From: Bacillus sp. X1(2014)
GTDB taxonomy: Bacteria; Bacillota; Bacilli; Bacillales_B; DSM-18226
Length of the DNA: 64,000 bases
Direction: 5' to 3'
Assembly: GCF_007678255.1 (NCBI RefSeq)
Contig: NZ_VEED01000001.1
Location: forward strand, 620,001 to 684,000
Shown: in pieces, positions 49,277 to 58,381 of the stretch
How positions within the stretch are numbered: position 1 is the stretch's first letter
Layout: each line of letters begins with the position of its first letter
The notes under the pieces: generated by a model
Told to the model about the DNA's origin: nothing
Database searches by the model: none
The model's input: the letters and a program-made list of their open reading frames with translations, nothing else
Translations under genes and position numbers: made by a program

Positions 49277-49428
49277 AACAAAAAGCGCAAGCGCCCGTTT
49301 AGCGGCGTATGGACTGGAGCGCTCCAACCGAGATAAAGGAAACACGGAGCTCAAGTCGATTCGATGTTGACTTATCGTAGGGCGGAGAGCGAAGTACACT
49401 AGCCGTTGGGCGCTGGAGCTGGATTCAG
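49277..49428. repeat. Interspersed intergenic repeat with AGCGC ends
   Basis: The 336-bp gap between uvrC and trxA holds a G+C-rich, structured element from AAAGCGCAAGCGCCCG to TGGGCGCTGGAGCTGGATT. The ends are partly complementary (AAGCGCC/GGCGCT) and internal segments such as GGAGCGCTCC are palindromic. It resembles a repeat family that I recall in many Bacillaceae intergenic regions. It encodes no credible protein. It may be a MITE or a structured RNA remnant. Confidence 0.7.
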
Positions 49429-49480
49429 AGAACTAATTAAATTTATCAACAATTAATTATTTTATAATTTCCTATACAGA

Positions 49481-49516
49481 AAAAAAACCTTAGCTGGGTT
49501 ATTTCCAAGCTAAGGC
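49481..49516 (-). terminator. Terminator of trxA
   Basis: CCTTAGCTTGG and CCCAGCTAAGG pair around AAATAA, followed by TTTTTTTT on the minus strand. Confidence 0.88.
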
Positions 49517-49529
49517 ATTTTCATTTTAT

Positions 49530-49844
49530 TTACACGTGTTTTTCTAAAACACTTGCTAGTGCATCTTTTGGTTGGAAGCCGACAACTTTGTCAACAACTT
49601 CGCCATTTTTCATCACTAATAAAGTTGGGATGCTCATTACACCAAAGTTTGCTGCAGTTTGCGGGTTATCATCCACATCAAGTTTAGTGATTTTTACTTT
49701 ATCGCCCATTTCTAAATCAAGTTCTTCAAGAACGGGAGCGATCATTTTACAAGGTCCGCACCATGGTGCCCAAAAATCTACAAGAACAAGGCCTGAACCA
49801 GTTTCAGCCGAAAAGTTTTGATCAGTTAAATGTGAAATTGCCAT
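49530..49844 (-). CDS. trxA: Thioredoxin
   Basis: This is the 104-residue general disulfide reductant, with the active site [10 protein letters not shown] (WCGPC at 28-32), KLDVDDNP, and the cis-Pro in SIPTLLV. AGGAGGG precedes the ATG. It is an isolated single-gene unit between uvrC and etfA, as in B. subtilis. Confidence 0.98.
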   Translation of the reverse strand: MAISHLTDQNFSAETGSGLVLVDFWAPWCGPCKMIAPVLEELDLEMGDKVKITKLDVDDNPQTAANFGVMSIPTLLVMKNGEVVDKVVGFQPKDALASVLEKHV

Positions 49845-49883
49845 TTATATTGCCCTCCTAATGATTACTGAGTTACTATCGAA

Positions 49884-49892
49884 AGTATAACA
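49884..49892 (-). promoter_or_regulatory. Extended -10 promoter of trxA
   Basis: TGTTATACT on the minus strand lies about 40 bp upstream of trxA. No good -35 is seen at the expected distance. Confidence 0.45.
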
Positions 49893-49968
49893 AAGTTTGA
49901 AAAATCAAGCTAATAAATTGCTTAGCCACATCGTTAATTCTTCCCAAGTATGAACCTAAGTATCCGAA

Positions 49969-50004
49969 AAATTAAGCGAGCGGAGACCTTCCGCTCGCTT
50001 TTCT
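49969..50004 (-). terminator. Terminator of the fadR-fadB-etfBA operon
   Basis: AAGCGAGCGG and CCGCTCGCTT form a 10-bp stem, followed by AATTTTT on the minus strand, about 40 bp after the etfA stop. Confidence 0.85.
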
Positions 50005-50044
50005 AATGTCTAGTTATAGTAACTAAACACTTCCGCTCTTCTTA

Positions 50045-51022
50045 TTATGAGTGTACCTTCAATTTTTTAAACTCTTCAGTTAATAATGGTACTACTTCAA
50101 ATAAATCGCCGACGATTCCATAATCTGCTACTTTGAAAATATTTGCTTCTGGGTCCTTGTTAATAGCAACGATTACCTTTGAGTTGGACATTCCCGCTAA
50201 GTGTTGAATAGCTCCAGAAATACCACAGGCAATGTAAAGGTCTGGTGTGACAACTTTGCCAGTCTGGCCAATTTGCAGCGAGTAATCGCAATAGTCAGCA
50301 TCACAGGCACCACGGGAAGCACCTACCGCTCCGCCTAGGACGGCTGCAAGTTCTTTAAGTGGCTGGAATCCATCCGCACTTTTTACACCGCGGCCTCCTG
50401 AAATAACCACTTTTGCTTCACTTAGGTCAACCCCCTCGCTCGCTTTTCTGACGACCTCTTTAATTATTGCACGAAGGTCTTTGATTTCTACAGAAAGGGT
50501 TAATACATCGCCGCTTCTGCTATCATCTTTTTCTAATGGGGTGATGTTATTTGGTCGTACTGTTGCGAAAATTAAGCCCTCTGTAACAATTTTCTTTTCA
50601 AAGGCTTTACCGGAATAAATCGGTCTTGTGAACACAACATTACCACCTGCTACTTCAACAGCTGTGGCGTCGGAAATTAAACCTGATGCTAATTTTCCGG
50701 CAATTCTTGGGGAAAGATCTTTACCTAATGAGGTATGACCCATAACCAATCCTTCTGGTTTTTCTTGGTCGAGCACCGCTAAAAGTGCTTGAGCGTAACC
50801 ATCCGATGTATAAAGTTTTAATTTCTCATCTTCAACCACAACCACACGGTCCGCACCAAATTGGATTAACTCAGTCGATAGAGCGCTTACAGAATCGCCC
50901 ACTAAAACACCAACAACTTCTCCGCCCTCAGCAACTGTTTTTGCTGCTGCAATCGCTTCGAATGATACATTACGTAATGAACCGTCACGAACTTCTCCTA
51001 AAACTACTACTTTTCTTGACAT
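50045..51022 (-). CDS. etfA: Electron transfer flavoprotein alpha subunit
   Basis: EtfA binds FAD and passes electrons from acyl-CoA dehydrogenases to the respiratory chain. The 325-residue protein has the C-terminal FAD domain with SGGRGVKSADGFQ near 208, GASRGACDADYCDYSLQIGQTG near 233-254 and LYIACGISGAIQHLAGM. Cysteines in GACDADYCDY are unusual for the family, which often has AAVDAGW there. It follows etfB after 39 bp. Confidence 0.95.
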   Translation of the reverse strand: MSRKVVVLGEVRDGSLRNVSFEAIAAAKTVAEGGEVVGVLVGDSVSALSTELIQFGADRVVVVEDEKLKLYTSDGYAQALLAVLDQEKPEGLVMGHTSLGKDLSPRIAGKLASGLISDATAVEVAGGNVVFTRPIYSGKAFEKKIVTEGLIFATVRPNNITPLEKDDSRSGDVLTLSVEIKDLRAIIKEVVRKASEGVDLSEAKVVISGGRGVKSADGFQPLKELAAVLGGAVGASRGACDADYCDYSLQIGQTGKVVTPDLYIACGISGAIQHLAGMSNSKVIVAINKDPEANIFKVADYGIVGDLFEVVPLLTEEFKKLKVHS

Positions 51023-51061
51023 TCCATATACCTCCTGAGAACAAAATTTGTATTAAACCAG

Positions 51062-51835
51062 TTAGATTACTTTTGCTTCGGTATGAAGAAGATGAACAAG
51101 TTCTTTTACTTGATCATTTAAATCGCCAGCCAAAACGCGGCCTGCTTCTTTCTTAGGCGGTAAATAAATTTCGATCGTTTTTGTTTTTGCTTCCACATCG
51201 TCTTCTTCAAGGTCTAGGTCATCTAATTCTAATTCTTCAAGCGGCTTCTTCTTTGCTTTCATGATTCCTGGTAAGGATGGGTAGCGCGGCTCGTTTAGAC
51301 CTTGTTGAGCTGTAACTAACAGCGGAAGGCTGGTTTCAATAACTTCTGAATCACCTTCTACGTCGCGGGTAACGGTTACATTTGTTCCGTCAATTTCTAA
51401 CTTAGTAATAGTTGTTACATAAGGGATGTTTAACAGTTCTGCAACACGTGGTCCCACTTGGCCTGTTCCACCGTCAATCGCTACATTGCCGCCAATAATT
51501 AAATCCGCATCTTTATCTTTTAGATATTCAGCGAGGATTTTTGCTGTAGTAAATTGATCTCCGCCTTCAACATCATCCTCCGTATTAATAAGGACTGCTT
51601 TATCTGCACCCATTGCTAGCGCAGTACGTAATTGCTTTTCTGCTTCTTCAGTTCCAACAGAAATAACGGTAACTTCTCCACCCTTAGCATCGCGAACTTG
51701 GATTGCTTCTTCAATTGCATATTCATCATACGGATTGATGATAAATTCAGCACCATCCTCATTAATTTTTCCAGCAGAAATCGAAATTTTTTCCTCGGTA
51801 TCAAAGGTTCTTTTCATTAATACATAAATATTCAT
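51062..51835 (-). CDS. etfB: Electron transfer flavoprotein beta subunit
   Basis: EtfB pairs with EtfA and binds AMP. The 257-residue protein shows the family features: INPYDEYAIEEAIQ near 33-46, ALAMGADKAVLI near 72-83, IDGGTGQVGPRVAELL near 117-132 and EPRYPSLPGIMKAKKKP near 178-194. TTAGGAGGG precedes ATG 51835. It sits between fadB and etfA, the standard order of the fatty-acid operon. Confidence 0.96.
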   Translation of the reverse strand: MNIYVLMKRTFDTEEKISISAGKINEDGAEFIINPYDEYAIEEAIQVRDAKGGEVTVISVGTEEAEKQLRTALAMGADKAVLINTEDDVEGGDQFTTAKILAEYLKDKDADLIIGGNVAIDGGTGQVGPRVAELLNIPYVTTITKLEIDGTNVTVTRDVEGDSEVIETSLPLLVTAQQGLNEPRYPSLPGIMKAKKKPLEELELDDLDLEEDDVEAKTKTIEIYLPPKKEAGRVLAGDLNDQVKELVHLLHTEAKVI

Positions 51836-51941
51836 GATTTCCCTCCTAATAAAATTTCGAGCATTCGCTCAGTTTGAAAGATTAAGAAAATTACTTATAA
51901 AAAAAAGGGCTTCCTTTACAATTATACCTGCAAAGATATGT

Positions 51942-52715
51942 TTATTCACCCTTAAAATGTGGTTCTCTTTTTTCAATAAAGGCTTGAATGCCTTCTTTTC
52001 CATCGTTAGAAATAAACACTTCACCAAATAACTCAGATTCTCTTTTGGATCCTTCGTAGAAATCGTCCGTTTTTGCATAATTTAACAATTCAATCGCTGC
52101 TTTAATGGACCCAGGACTTTTTTTCGCAATTTTTCCTGCTAGCTTTAACGCCTCTTCGACTACTTCTGTTTCGGGAAAGGCACGATTCGCTAAACCAAAT
52201 TGGACTGCTTCAACACCTGTGATTGGCTCAGAAGTGAACAGCATTTCCGCAGCTCTTGCCACGCCCACATATTTAGGAAGGCGCTGCGAACCAGCGAATC
52301 CTGGAATTAAGCCAAGCTGTAATTCAGGCAGACCTAGTTTGGCCTTTTCACTAACATAGCGGATATGGCATGCCATTGCTAGTTCAAGCCCCCCGCCAAG
52401 CGCTGCTCCATGGATTGCAGCAATAATCGGTTTCGGGAATTTTTCCATTCGGTCAAATAAGTCTTGTCCAAACTTCCCAAGATTAGAAAATCCTTCAGAA
52501 GTAGTAACCGTGGTAAATTCCTTAATATCTGCACCTGCAGAGAAAAAGCGCCCTTCCCCATGAATGACAATCACTCTGATCTCGCGATTAGGTTCAATTT
52601 CATCGAGCACAGTTGACAATTCCCTTAATAGTCCTGAGGAAAGGGCGTTTGCCGGTGGACGATCAATTGTGATTGTGGCAATACTGTCCTGAAAAGACCA
52701 TTTTAAGTATTCCAT
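51942..52715 (-). CDS. fadB: Enoyl-CoA hydratase FadB (YsiB)
   Basis: The crotonase-fold enzyme hydrates enoyl-CoA in beta-oxidation. The start is ATG 52715 (MEYLKWSFQDSIATI) with GGGGGAA upstream; an earlier ATG in frame overlaps the end of fadR and the site. The 257-residue protein has the oxyanion-hole segments SAGADIKEF near 60 and HGAALGGGLELAMAC near 97-111, and catalytic glutamate in GLPELQLGLIPGF. It follows fadR by 23 bp. Confidence 0.93.
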   Translation of the reverse strand: MEYLKWSFQDSIATITIDRPPANALSSGLLRELSTVLDEIEPNREIRVIVIHGEGRFFSAGADIKEFTTVTTSEGFSNLGKFGQDLFDRMEKFPKPIIAAIHGAALGGGLELAMACHIRYVSEKAKLGLPELQLGLIPGFAGSQRLPKYVGVARAAEMLFTSEPITGVEAVQFGLANRAFPETEVVEEALKLAGKIAKKSPGSIKAAIELLNYAKTDDFYEGSKRESELFGEVFISNDGKEGIQAFIEKREPHFKGE

Positions 52716-52738
52716 TGGAATTCCCCCTATTTTCATAT

Positions 52739-53323
52739 TTACCGGCTTCCACAGCCATTAATCAAGAGGTGATGGACTGGAGATGCCAGTGCAACTAGAT
52801 CGTACTTTTCCTCGTTCATCACCCACGATGTCACAGTTTCATCGATTGTACCGAAAATCATTTGCCTGGCCAATCGAATATCGAGGTCGCTGGAAAACTC
52901 TCCGCTTTCCTTCCCTTCAATAACAATCTTATCGATTACCTGCAGGTAACCTTTTAGAACATTATTAATTCGGAGCCGCAAATCCTTATTCGATTGCCGT
53001 AACTCCAACTGTGTCACGATTGCCATGTGATGGTCTTCAGAAAGCATACTAAAATGAGCTTTTACCATCATTAATAACTTCTCTGCCGCTGTCCCTTTTC
53101 CTGCTATCATTGTATCTATTTTTTCAATGAAACTTCCCATTTTTTCTTCAAAGAGAGAGATAAGGATGTCTTCCTTGTTTTTAAAATATAGATATATGGT
53201 TCCATCAGCCACTCCAGCTTGCTTAGCAATTTTTGAAACTTGTGCTTGATGGTAGCCATTTTCTGCGATCACAATCACCGCAGCTTCAATAATTTGCATG
53301 TATTTTGGCCTGCTTTTTTTCAA
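52739..53323 (-). CDS. fadR: Fatty-acid degradation regulator FadR (YsiA), TetR family
   Basis: FadR represses fatty-acid degradation genes and is released by long-chain acyl-CoA. The 194-residue protein starts with TTG 53323 behind AAAGGAGGG. The TetR HTH is at about 8-55 (YMQIIEAAVIVIAENGYHQAQVS and DGTIYLYFKNKEDIL), followed by a helical ligand domain. It lies upstream of fadB-etfB-etfA. A promoter with a FadR-type operator lies about 200 bp upstream, so it is probably autoregulated. Confidence 0.93.
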   Translation of the reverse strand: MKKSRPKYMQIIEAAVIVIAENGYHQAQVSKIAKQAGVADGTIYLYFKNKEDILISLFEEKMGSFIEKIDTMIAGKGTAAEKLLMMVKAHFSMLSEDHHMAIVTQLELRQSNKDLRLRINNVLKGYLQVIDKIVIEGKESGEFSSDLDIRLARQMIFGTIDETVTSWVMNEEKYDLVALASPVHHLLINGCGSR

Positions 53324-53378
53324 CTATATCCCTCCTTTGAAAGAAAGTTTCGTTCAGTTAATACGGTTAATATTGTTA

Positions 53379-53498
53379 GGCTGTGTTATACTTGTCTGTT
53401 GATTTCCGTCCCAGGCACTTTGCTTTCCGCGGGAGTCTTCGTGCCTTCCACTGCAATCAACAGAGTTCAAAAATCAGCATTAACCATTAACACAGTCT
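53379..53498. mobile_element. 120-bp MITE-like element in the fadR leader
   Basis: The ends are inverted repeats AGGCTGTGTTA (53379-53389) and TAACACAGTCT (53488-53498), matching at 10 of 11 bases. Inside are a second inverted pair, CTGTTGATT and AATCAACAG, and a G+C-rich core with CTTTCCGCGGGAGTCTTCG. It has no coding capacity. It resembles a shortened member of a repeat family that I recall widespread in Bacillaceae. It lies between the fadR promoter/operator and the fadR start. Confidence 0.75.
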
Positions 53499-53518
53499 AT
53501 TATTAAAAAAGAAAAATA

Positions 53519-53536
53519 TGAATGAACAATCATTCA
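53519..53536. promoter_or_regulatory. FadR operator
   Basis: TGAATGAACAATCATTCA matches the known B. subtilis FadR box pattern TGAATGAnTAnTCATTCA at nearly every position. It begins seven bases downstream of the -10, so bound FadR would cover the transcription start of fadR-fadB-etfB-etfA. Confidence 0.85.
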
Positions 53537-53543
53537 TATTTTA

Positions 53544-53572
53544 ATAATAGTTATTATCTCTTGATCTGTCAA
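53544..53572 (-). promoter_or_regulatory. Sigma-A promoter of fadR-fadB-etfBA
   Basis: TTGACA and TATTAT are spaced by exactly 17 bp on the minus strand, in the 320-bp gap after lcfA. The FadR box overlaps the predicted start. Confidence 0.85.
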
Positions 53573-53642
53573 GATATCTCATTACCTTTTCTTATTCATG
53601 ACAGATGGACAGGCTTATTCTGTCAAAAAAAAGAGGTAACAC

Positions 53643-55349
53643 TTATGCGTGTTTTTGGTTTTCTTCTTCTATTTTTTGTTTCTCTTCTTCAACTAGCATC
53701 CTTCTTAAAATTTTCCCTACAGCGGTTTTGGGCAATTCTTGTCTAAATTCATAGTATCTCGGTGCCTTGTATGCTGCAAGATATTTTCGTGAAAATTGGT
53801 TCATTTCTTCTTCCGTAACCGATGAACCTTCTTTTAAGACAATATAAGCCTTAACCGTTTCTCCGCGGTACGGATCGGGTATTCCTGCTGCGACTGCTTC
53901 AACCACATCCGGATGTTCATATAATACTTCCTCTATCTCTCTTGGATAGATATTATACCCGCCAGCGATAATCATATCCTTTTTGCGGTCAACTACATAG
54001 AAATAGCCATCTTCATCCATATAGCCAAGGTCACCTGTATATAACCATCCATCATGCAAGACTTCCTTTGTATCCTCTGGACGATTCCAGTACCCTTTCA
54101 TGATTTGCGGCCCTTTTATTACGATTTCTCCAATTTCCTTTATCGGCACTGGTTCACCTGTGTCTGTTGATACAACCTTTACTTCTGTATCTGGCCACGG
54201 CACACCAATACTGCCTTTTACTCGAGGGGCATCCCATAAAAAGTTCGCATGTGTGACTGGAGAGGCTTCCGTTAGCCCATAACCTTCAACAAGTTTTCCA
54301 CCCGAAACGTTTTCAAACTTCTCTTGTACCTCGACTGGAAGTGCGGCTGAGCCACTGATACAAGAATGAATCGATGATAAATCATATTTTTTCAATTCAG
54401 GATAGTTTAAGATACCAATATAAATGGTTGGTGCACCTGGGAACACTGTCGGGCGCTGTTTGTGTATGGTCTTCAATGTTGTCTCAACATCAAATTTAGG
54501 TAATAAGATCATTTTGTTTGCCTGCATTACTGATAAAATGAGCACAGTTGTCATGCCATACACGTGGAAGAACGGGACGATTGCGAGAACTGATTCTTCA
54601 CCTGGCTTGAATTTGTACAGCCAGGCCTGGCACATCTTGGTATTTGCAATTAAATTCTTATGGGTGAGCATGACGCCTTTCGGAAATCCTGTTGTTCCTC
54701 CTGTGTATTGAAGGAGTGCAACATCTTCCTCAGAATTGAATTCAACCTGCTTCACTTTTTGTCGCTTCATTTTTACTATTTCCGAAAGTAAATGTGTACT
54801 TCCTCCGTGCTTTACATTCACGACAATTCCATATTGTTTTTTCTGGATGAAGGGATAAATTAGATTTTTAGGGAATGGTAAGTAGTTCTTGATAACGGTT
54901 ACAATTATATGTTGTAAATCTGTTTGCGGCATCACTTTAGATACGCGTGGATAGAGGATGTCGAGTGTAATGATTGCCTTTGCGCCTGAATCTTTCATCT
55001 GATATTCTAATTCACGTTCCGTATATAACGGATTCGTTTGAACAACAATTCCGCCTGCTATTAATATCCCAAAATAACTTATCACAGCCTGTGGTGTGTT
55101 AGGCAGCATGATTGCAACCCGATCACCTTTTGATAGACCTAGGTTTTCCTGCAAATAACCGGCAAACTTCATGGCATCTTCATAAAGCTGTTTATAGGTG
55201 ATGTCTTTTCCCAAAAAATGAATCGCTATTTTTTCAGGGTATTGCTCTGCAGAATTCACTAAGTATTGCTGAACAGGCTCTCTGGAGTACTCGAGTGTGG
55301 CAGGTATTTCTTTTGGATACAGTGCTAGCCAAGGTTTTGCTTCATACAT
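53643..55349 (-). CDS. lcfA: Long-chain fatty acid-CoA ligase LcfA
   Basis: LcfA activates fatty acids to acyl-CoA with ATP. The 568-residue adenylate-forming enzyme has the P-loop YTGGTTGFPKGVMLTH near 225-240, the GYGLTEASPV motif near 370, and the hinge and fatty-acyl signature YTGDLGYMDEDGYFYVVDRKKDMI near 450, plus catalytic Lys in PKTAVGKILRR. GGGGGA precedes the ATG. It is the first gene of the fatty-acid cluster. Confidence 0.96.
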   Translation of the reverse strand: MYEAKPWLALYPKEIPATLEYSREPVQQYLVNSAEQYPEKIAIHFLGKDITYKQLYEDAMKFAGYLQENLGLSKGDRVAIMLPNTPQAVISYFGILIAGGIVVQTNPLYTERELEYQMKDSGAKAIITLDILYPRVSKVMPQTDLQHIIVTVIKNYLPFPKNLIYPFIQKKQYGIVVNVKHGGSTHLLSEIVKMKRQKVKQVEFNSEEDVALLQYTGGTTGFPKGVMLTHKNLIANTKMCQAWLYKFKPGEESVLAIVPFFHVYGMTTVLILSVMQANKMILLPKFDVETTLKTIHKQRPTVFPGAPTIYIGILNYPELKKYDLSSIHSCISGSAALPVEVQEKFENVSGGKLVEGYGLTEASPVTHANFLWDAPRVKGSIGVPWPDTEVKVVSTDTGEPVPIKEIGEIVIKGPQIMKGYWNRPEDTKEVLHDGWLYTGDLGYMDEDGYFYVVDRKKDMIIAGGYNIYPREIEEVLYEHPDVVEAVAAGIPDPYRGETVKAYIVLKEGSSVTEEEMNQFSRKYLAAYKAPRYYEFRQELPKTAVGKILRRMLVEEEKQKIEEENQKHA

Positions 55350-55400
55350 AATATCCCCCTTTTCTATGTGGATAATTATAAAAATTCAAACTTCTCTTCT

Positions 55401-55429
55401 ATTATATTACAGTACTACACATTAAACAA
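55401..55429 (-). promoter_or_regulatory. Sigma-A promoter of lcfA
   Basis: TTGTTT and TATAAT are 17 bp apart on the minus strand, about 50 bp upstream of lcfA. No FadR box is visible near it. Confidence 0.65.
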
Positions 55430-55442
55430 TTGACGATAAAGT

Positions 55443-55477
55443 TAAAAAATCACCGCTGATTGTTCCTCAGCGGTGAT
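55443..55477 (-). terminator. Terminator of the zapA-to-yshE operon
   Basis: CACCGCTGA and TCAGCGGTG form a perfect 9-bp stem with loop GGAACAA, followed by ATTTTTTAAC on the minus strand. Confidence 0.88.
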
Positions 55478-55483
55478 TCTGAC

Positions 55484-55567
55484 TTACGCAAAAAATAACA
55501 TATAGATCAAACCGATTAGCAAAAACAAGCCGCATAATCCGAGAAGTATCTTAGCTAATGTCTCCAC
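55484..55567 (-). CDS. Putative 27-residue membrane peptide
   Basis: GTG 55567 follows GGGGAGA with proper spacing and encodes METLAKILLGLCGLFLLIGL followed by IYMLFFA, a single hydrophobic helix. It lies 14 bp after yshE and just before the operon terminator, so it would be co-transcribed. I know no family. Its strong ribosome binding site and context support translation; the length makes this tentative. Confidence 0.55.
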   Translation of the reverse strand: METLAKILLGLCGLFLLIGLIYMLFFA

Positions 55568-55581
55568 TTTTTATTCTCCCC

Positions 55582-55989
55582 TTACGTAATACCTGCACCA
55601 ATGACAATCGATAAACCAATCGAGATCACCAGCGAAATCAACCCAACTGCCCGATTATCATTTTGAATTTCTTCGTCAATTTTAAATTTTGGCGTTAAAA
55701 ATTCAAAGATAAAATAACCCACAACTAATAACAAAAATCCATAAATTCCCCAGCCAATCATGGAAAGCAGGGAATTGTTCTGCTCGATTGTACAGCGGAA
55801 GATATTGGCCACCCCCAATATTTTCCCCCCCGTTGCCATCGCCACAGCCAAATTTCCTTTTTTGATTTCTTCCCAATTTTTATATTTGGTCACCATTTCA
55901 AAAATAGCTAAAAAGACGACCAAACATAAAATGACTACACTATAATTAGCAGCTATTTGAATATATTCGTTCTCCCAAAACTGGTCCAT
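55582..55989 (-). CDS. yshE: YshE, DUF350 membrane protein
   Basis: The start ATG 55989 (MDQFWENEYIQIAAN) has GGGGAG eight bases upstream; a TTG two codons earlier is too close to it. The 135-residue protein has four hydrophobic segments and belongs to DUF350 (AVAMATGGKILGVANIFRCTIEQN near 45-70). The function is unknown. It lies 19 bp after mutS2, as in B. subtilis. Confidence 0.88.
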   Translation of the reverse strand: MDQFWENEYIQIAANYSVVILCLVVFLAIFEMVTKYKNWEEIKKGNLAVAMATGGKILGVANIFRCTIEQNNSLLSMIGWGIYGFLLLVVGYFIFEFLTPKFKIDEEIQNDNRAVGLISLVISIGLSIVIGAGIT

Positions 55990-56008
55990 TGCCAAAACTC
56001 CCCGGACA

Positions 56009-58369
56009 TTATTTAAACTCTACGATGGTTACGCCTGATCCGCCTTCCCCAGCTTCTCCAAAGCGAATTTTTTGGACAGATCGATGGTTTCTTAAGTATT
56101 CCTGAACACCCTGTCGCAGCGCACCCGTTCCTTTACCGTGGATGATTGATACACGTGGATAACTGGAAAGCAGCGCATCATCAATATACTTTTCCACCTT
56201 AAGGAGAGCATCTTCATACCTCTCGCCGCGAAGGTCTAATTCCAGTTTAACATATGAATCCCGGCCTTTTACAATCGCCATCGGTTTGGTTTCGACCTGT
56301 TTCGGGGTGCTCATATATTCCATATCTTTTTCTTTTACTTTCATTTTGAGAATTCCGATTTGTACCTGCCATTCATTCGAAGAAACTCTTTCAACCAGTG
56401 TGCCTTTTTGGTCAAAGGTAAGTACTTTTACCTCATCGCCAGGCATATACGTATGTTTCTTCGTTTTTTTATTTGTGAGTTTAGCAGCGGATTTTGGTAT
56501 TTCTGGTGCAGCCTCTTCTAAGCGCCGTTTTGCTTCAATTAATTCATGTTCCTTAATATCGGCATGCTTTTCCGTACGCATTTTGCGAAGATCTCGGATG
56601 ACCCGTTCAGCCTCACTCTTTGCCTCGTCAACGATTTCTCCAGCTTTTTCTGCGGCCTTTTCAAGCATCGAGTCTTTTTTCTCGTAAAATTCCATTAGTT
56701 GTTTTTGCAAGTCTTGATGGAGTTTCTCAGCAGACTTTAAATAATCACGAGCTTCCTCTCGCTCTTTTTCTGCCAGTCGTTTACTGTCTTCCAGTGATGA
56801 AATCATCTTATCAATTTGGTTCGTATCTTCACTTACATGCGAGCGAGCCGCCTCGATGACCCGTTCATTTAAGCCGAGGCGTTTGGAGATTTCAAACGCG
56901 TTGCTCCGCCCTGGAACTCCTAATAACAATTTATAAGTAGGGCTTAATGTTTCCACATCAAACTCGACACTCGCATTCAAGACACCCTCACGGTTATACC
57001 CATATGCTTTTAACTCTGGGTAATGTGTCGTTGCAATGACTCTAGCACCCCGCTTGTGGACCTCATCCAAAATGGAAATCGCCAAGGCCGCACCTTCCTG
57101 TGGGTCGGTGCCTGCCCCGAGTTCATCAAATAGTACAAGACTATTAAAATCGACGCGGTTTAAGATATCCACGATATTAACCATATGGGATGAAAAGGTA
57201 CTTAAGCTTTGTTCGATGGACTGTTCATCGCCAATATCAGCATAAACTGCATCAAAAACGGCAAGCTCTGAGCCGTCATAAGCCGGAATTTGCAAACCAG
57301 CCTGGGCCATTAATGTACACAAGCCAAGTGTTTTTAGGGTGACCGTTTTTCCACCTGTATTCGGACCTGTGATAACAATTGTTGTAAACTCTTTTCCTAA
57401 CATGATATCGTTGGCCACAACTTCTTCGATTGGAATAAGTGGATGTCTTGCCTTATATAAAGCAATTCTTCCTTCATTATTCATGATCGGCATGGACGCC
57501 TTTATACGTTTTCCATACCTTGCTTTTGCAAAAATAAAATCTAAATTGGCAAGGACCTCGACGATGACTTTAAGTTCACTCTCGTGTTCTGCCGCTGCGG
57601 CCGATAACTCTGTTAGAATCCTATCGATCTCGAGTTGTTCCTTCACACGAATATCCTGGAGTTGATTGTTTAATTGGACAATCACTTGCGGTTCTATAAA
57701 AAGGGTTTGTCCTGATGCGCTTTGGTCATGAATAATCCCGCCGTAATGGCCGCGATACTCCTGCTTAACAGGAATGACAAACCTGTCATTTCGAATCGTG
57801 ACAATTGCGTCGGAAAGCATTTTGCTGGCATTCGATGAACGAATCATGCTTTCTAGTTTTTCCCGAACGCGCGATTCATTTGACCTCAGTTGGTGTCGTA
57901 ATGACCGTAGCAGGTCGCTTGCACTGTCTAATACTTCTCCGCTATCATCGATGGCATGTTTAATCGAATGCTCAAGGTCTGTCAGCGGAATAATTCGTTC
58001 TGCCTGTTCAGACAAAATCGGAATTTCTGTTCGTTCATCAGCAAACTCCTCGATAAATCGTTTCATTTGTCTGCTTGCATGGATGGTACTAGCTGTTTGA
58101 ATAAGTTCATGCGGGCTTAACACACCGCCAATGACAGACCGTTTGATGTGTGCAGTTATATCATGAACACCTGAAAGTGGTACATTCCCTTTTACCCGGA
58201 ACACTGTCGATGCCTCATCTGTTTCTGCTTGAAGTTTAACCACCTCATCAAAATCAATAGAAGGCACCAAGTCCTGTATTTTTCTTCTCCCAAGAGAAGA
58301 TGCCGCATGTTCTAACAGCTGTTCTTTCACTTTAGTAAATTCTAGTACTTTTAAAGCTTTTTCTTGCAT
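56009..58369 (-). CDS. mutS2: MutS2 endonuclease / ribosome-rescue ATPase
   Basis: MutS2 has the MutS core and ATPase domains and a C-terminal Smr nuclease. In B. subtilis it is linked to recombination and to splitting collided ribosomes. The 786-residue protein has Walker [14 protein letters not shown] near 333-345, [19 protein letters not shown] near 408 and a coiled coil (about 515-640). The Smr domain (about 710-786) has [12 protein letters not shown] and [19 protein letters not shown] precedes the ATG. Confidence 0.96.
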   Translation of the reverse strand: MQEKALKVLEFTKVKEQLLEHAASSLGRRKIQDLVPSIDFDEVVKLQAETDEASTVFRVKGNVPLSGVHDITAHIKRSVIGGVLSPHELIQTASTIHASRQMKRFIEEFADERTEIPILSEQAERIIPLTDLEHSIKHAIDDSGEVLDSASDLLRSLRHQLRSNESRVREKLESMIRSSNASKMLSDAIVTIRNDRFVIPVKQEYRGHYGGIIHDQSASGQTLFIEPQVIVQLNNQLQDIRVKEQLEIDRILTELSAAAAEHESELKVIVEVLANLDFIFAKARYGKRIKASMPIMNNEGRIALYKARHPLIPIEEVVANDIMLGKEFTTIVITGPNTGGKTVTLKTLGLCTLMAQAGLQIPAYDGSELAVFDAVYADIGDEQSIEQSLSTFSSHMVNIVDILNRVDFNSLVLFDELGAGTDPQEGAALAISILDEVHKRGARVIATTHYPELKAYGYNREGVLNASVEFDVETLSPTYKLLLGVPGRSNAFEISKRLGLNERVIEAARSHVSEDTNQIDKMISSLEDSKRLAEKEREEARDYLKSAEKLHQDLQKQLMEFYEKKDSMLEKAAEKAGEIVDEAKSEAERVIRDLRKMRTEKHADIKEHELIEAKRRLEEAAPEIPKSAAKLTNKKTKKHTYMPGDEVKVLTFDQKGTLVERVSSNEWQVQIGILKMKVKEKDMEYMSTPKQVETKPMAIVKGRDSYVKLELDLRGERYEDALLKVEKYIDDALLSSYPRVSIIHGKGTGALRQGVQEYLRNHRSVQKIRFGEAGEGGSGVTIVEFK

Positions 58370-58381
58370 GGAGATAACCTC

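Noticed and set aside
53598..53630. GACAGA/TCTGTC hairpin after lcfA as terminator
   Set aside because: The base run after the stem is A on the plus strand and precedes the stem on the minus strand, so it would not terminate lcfA.
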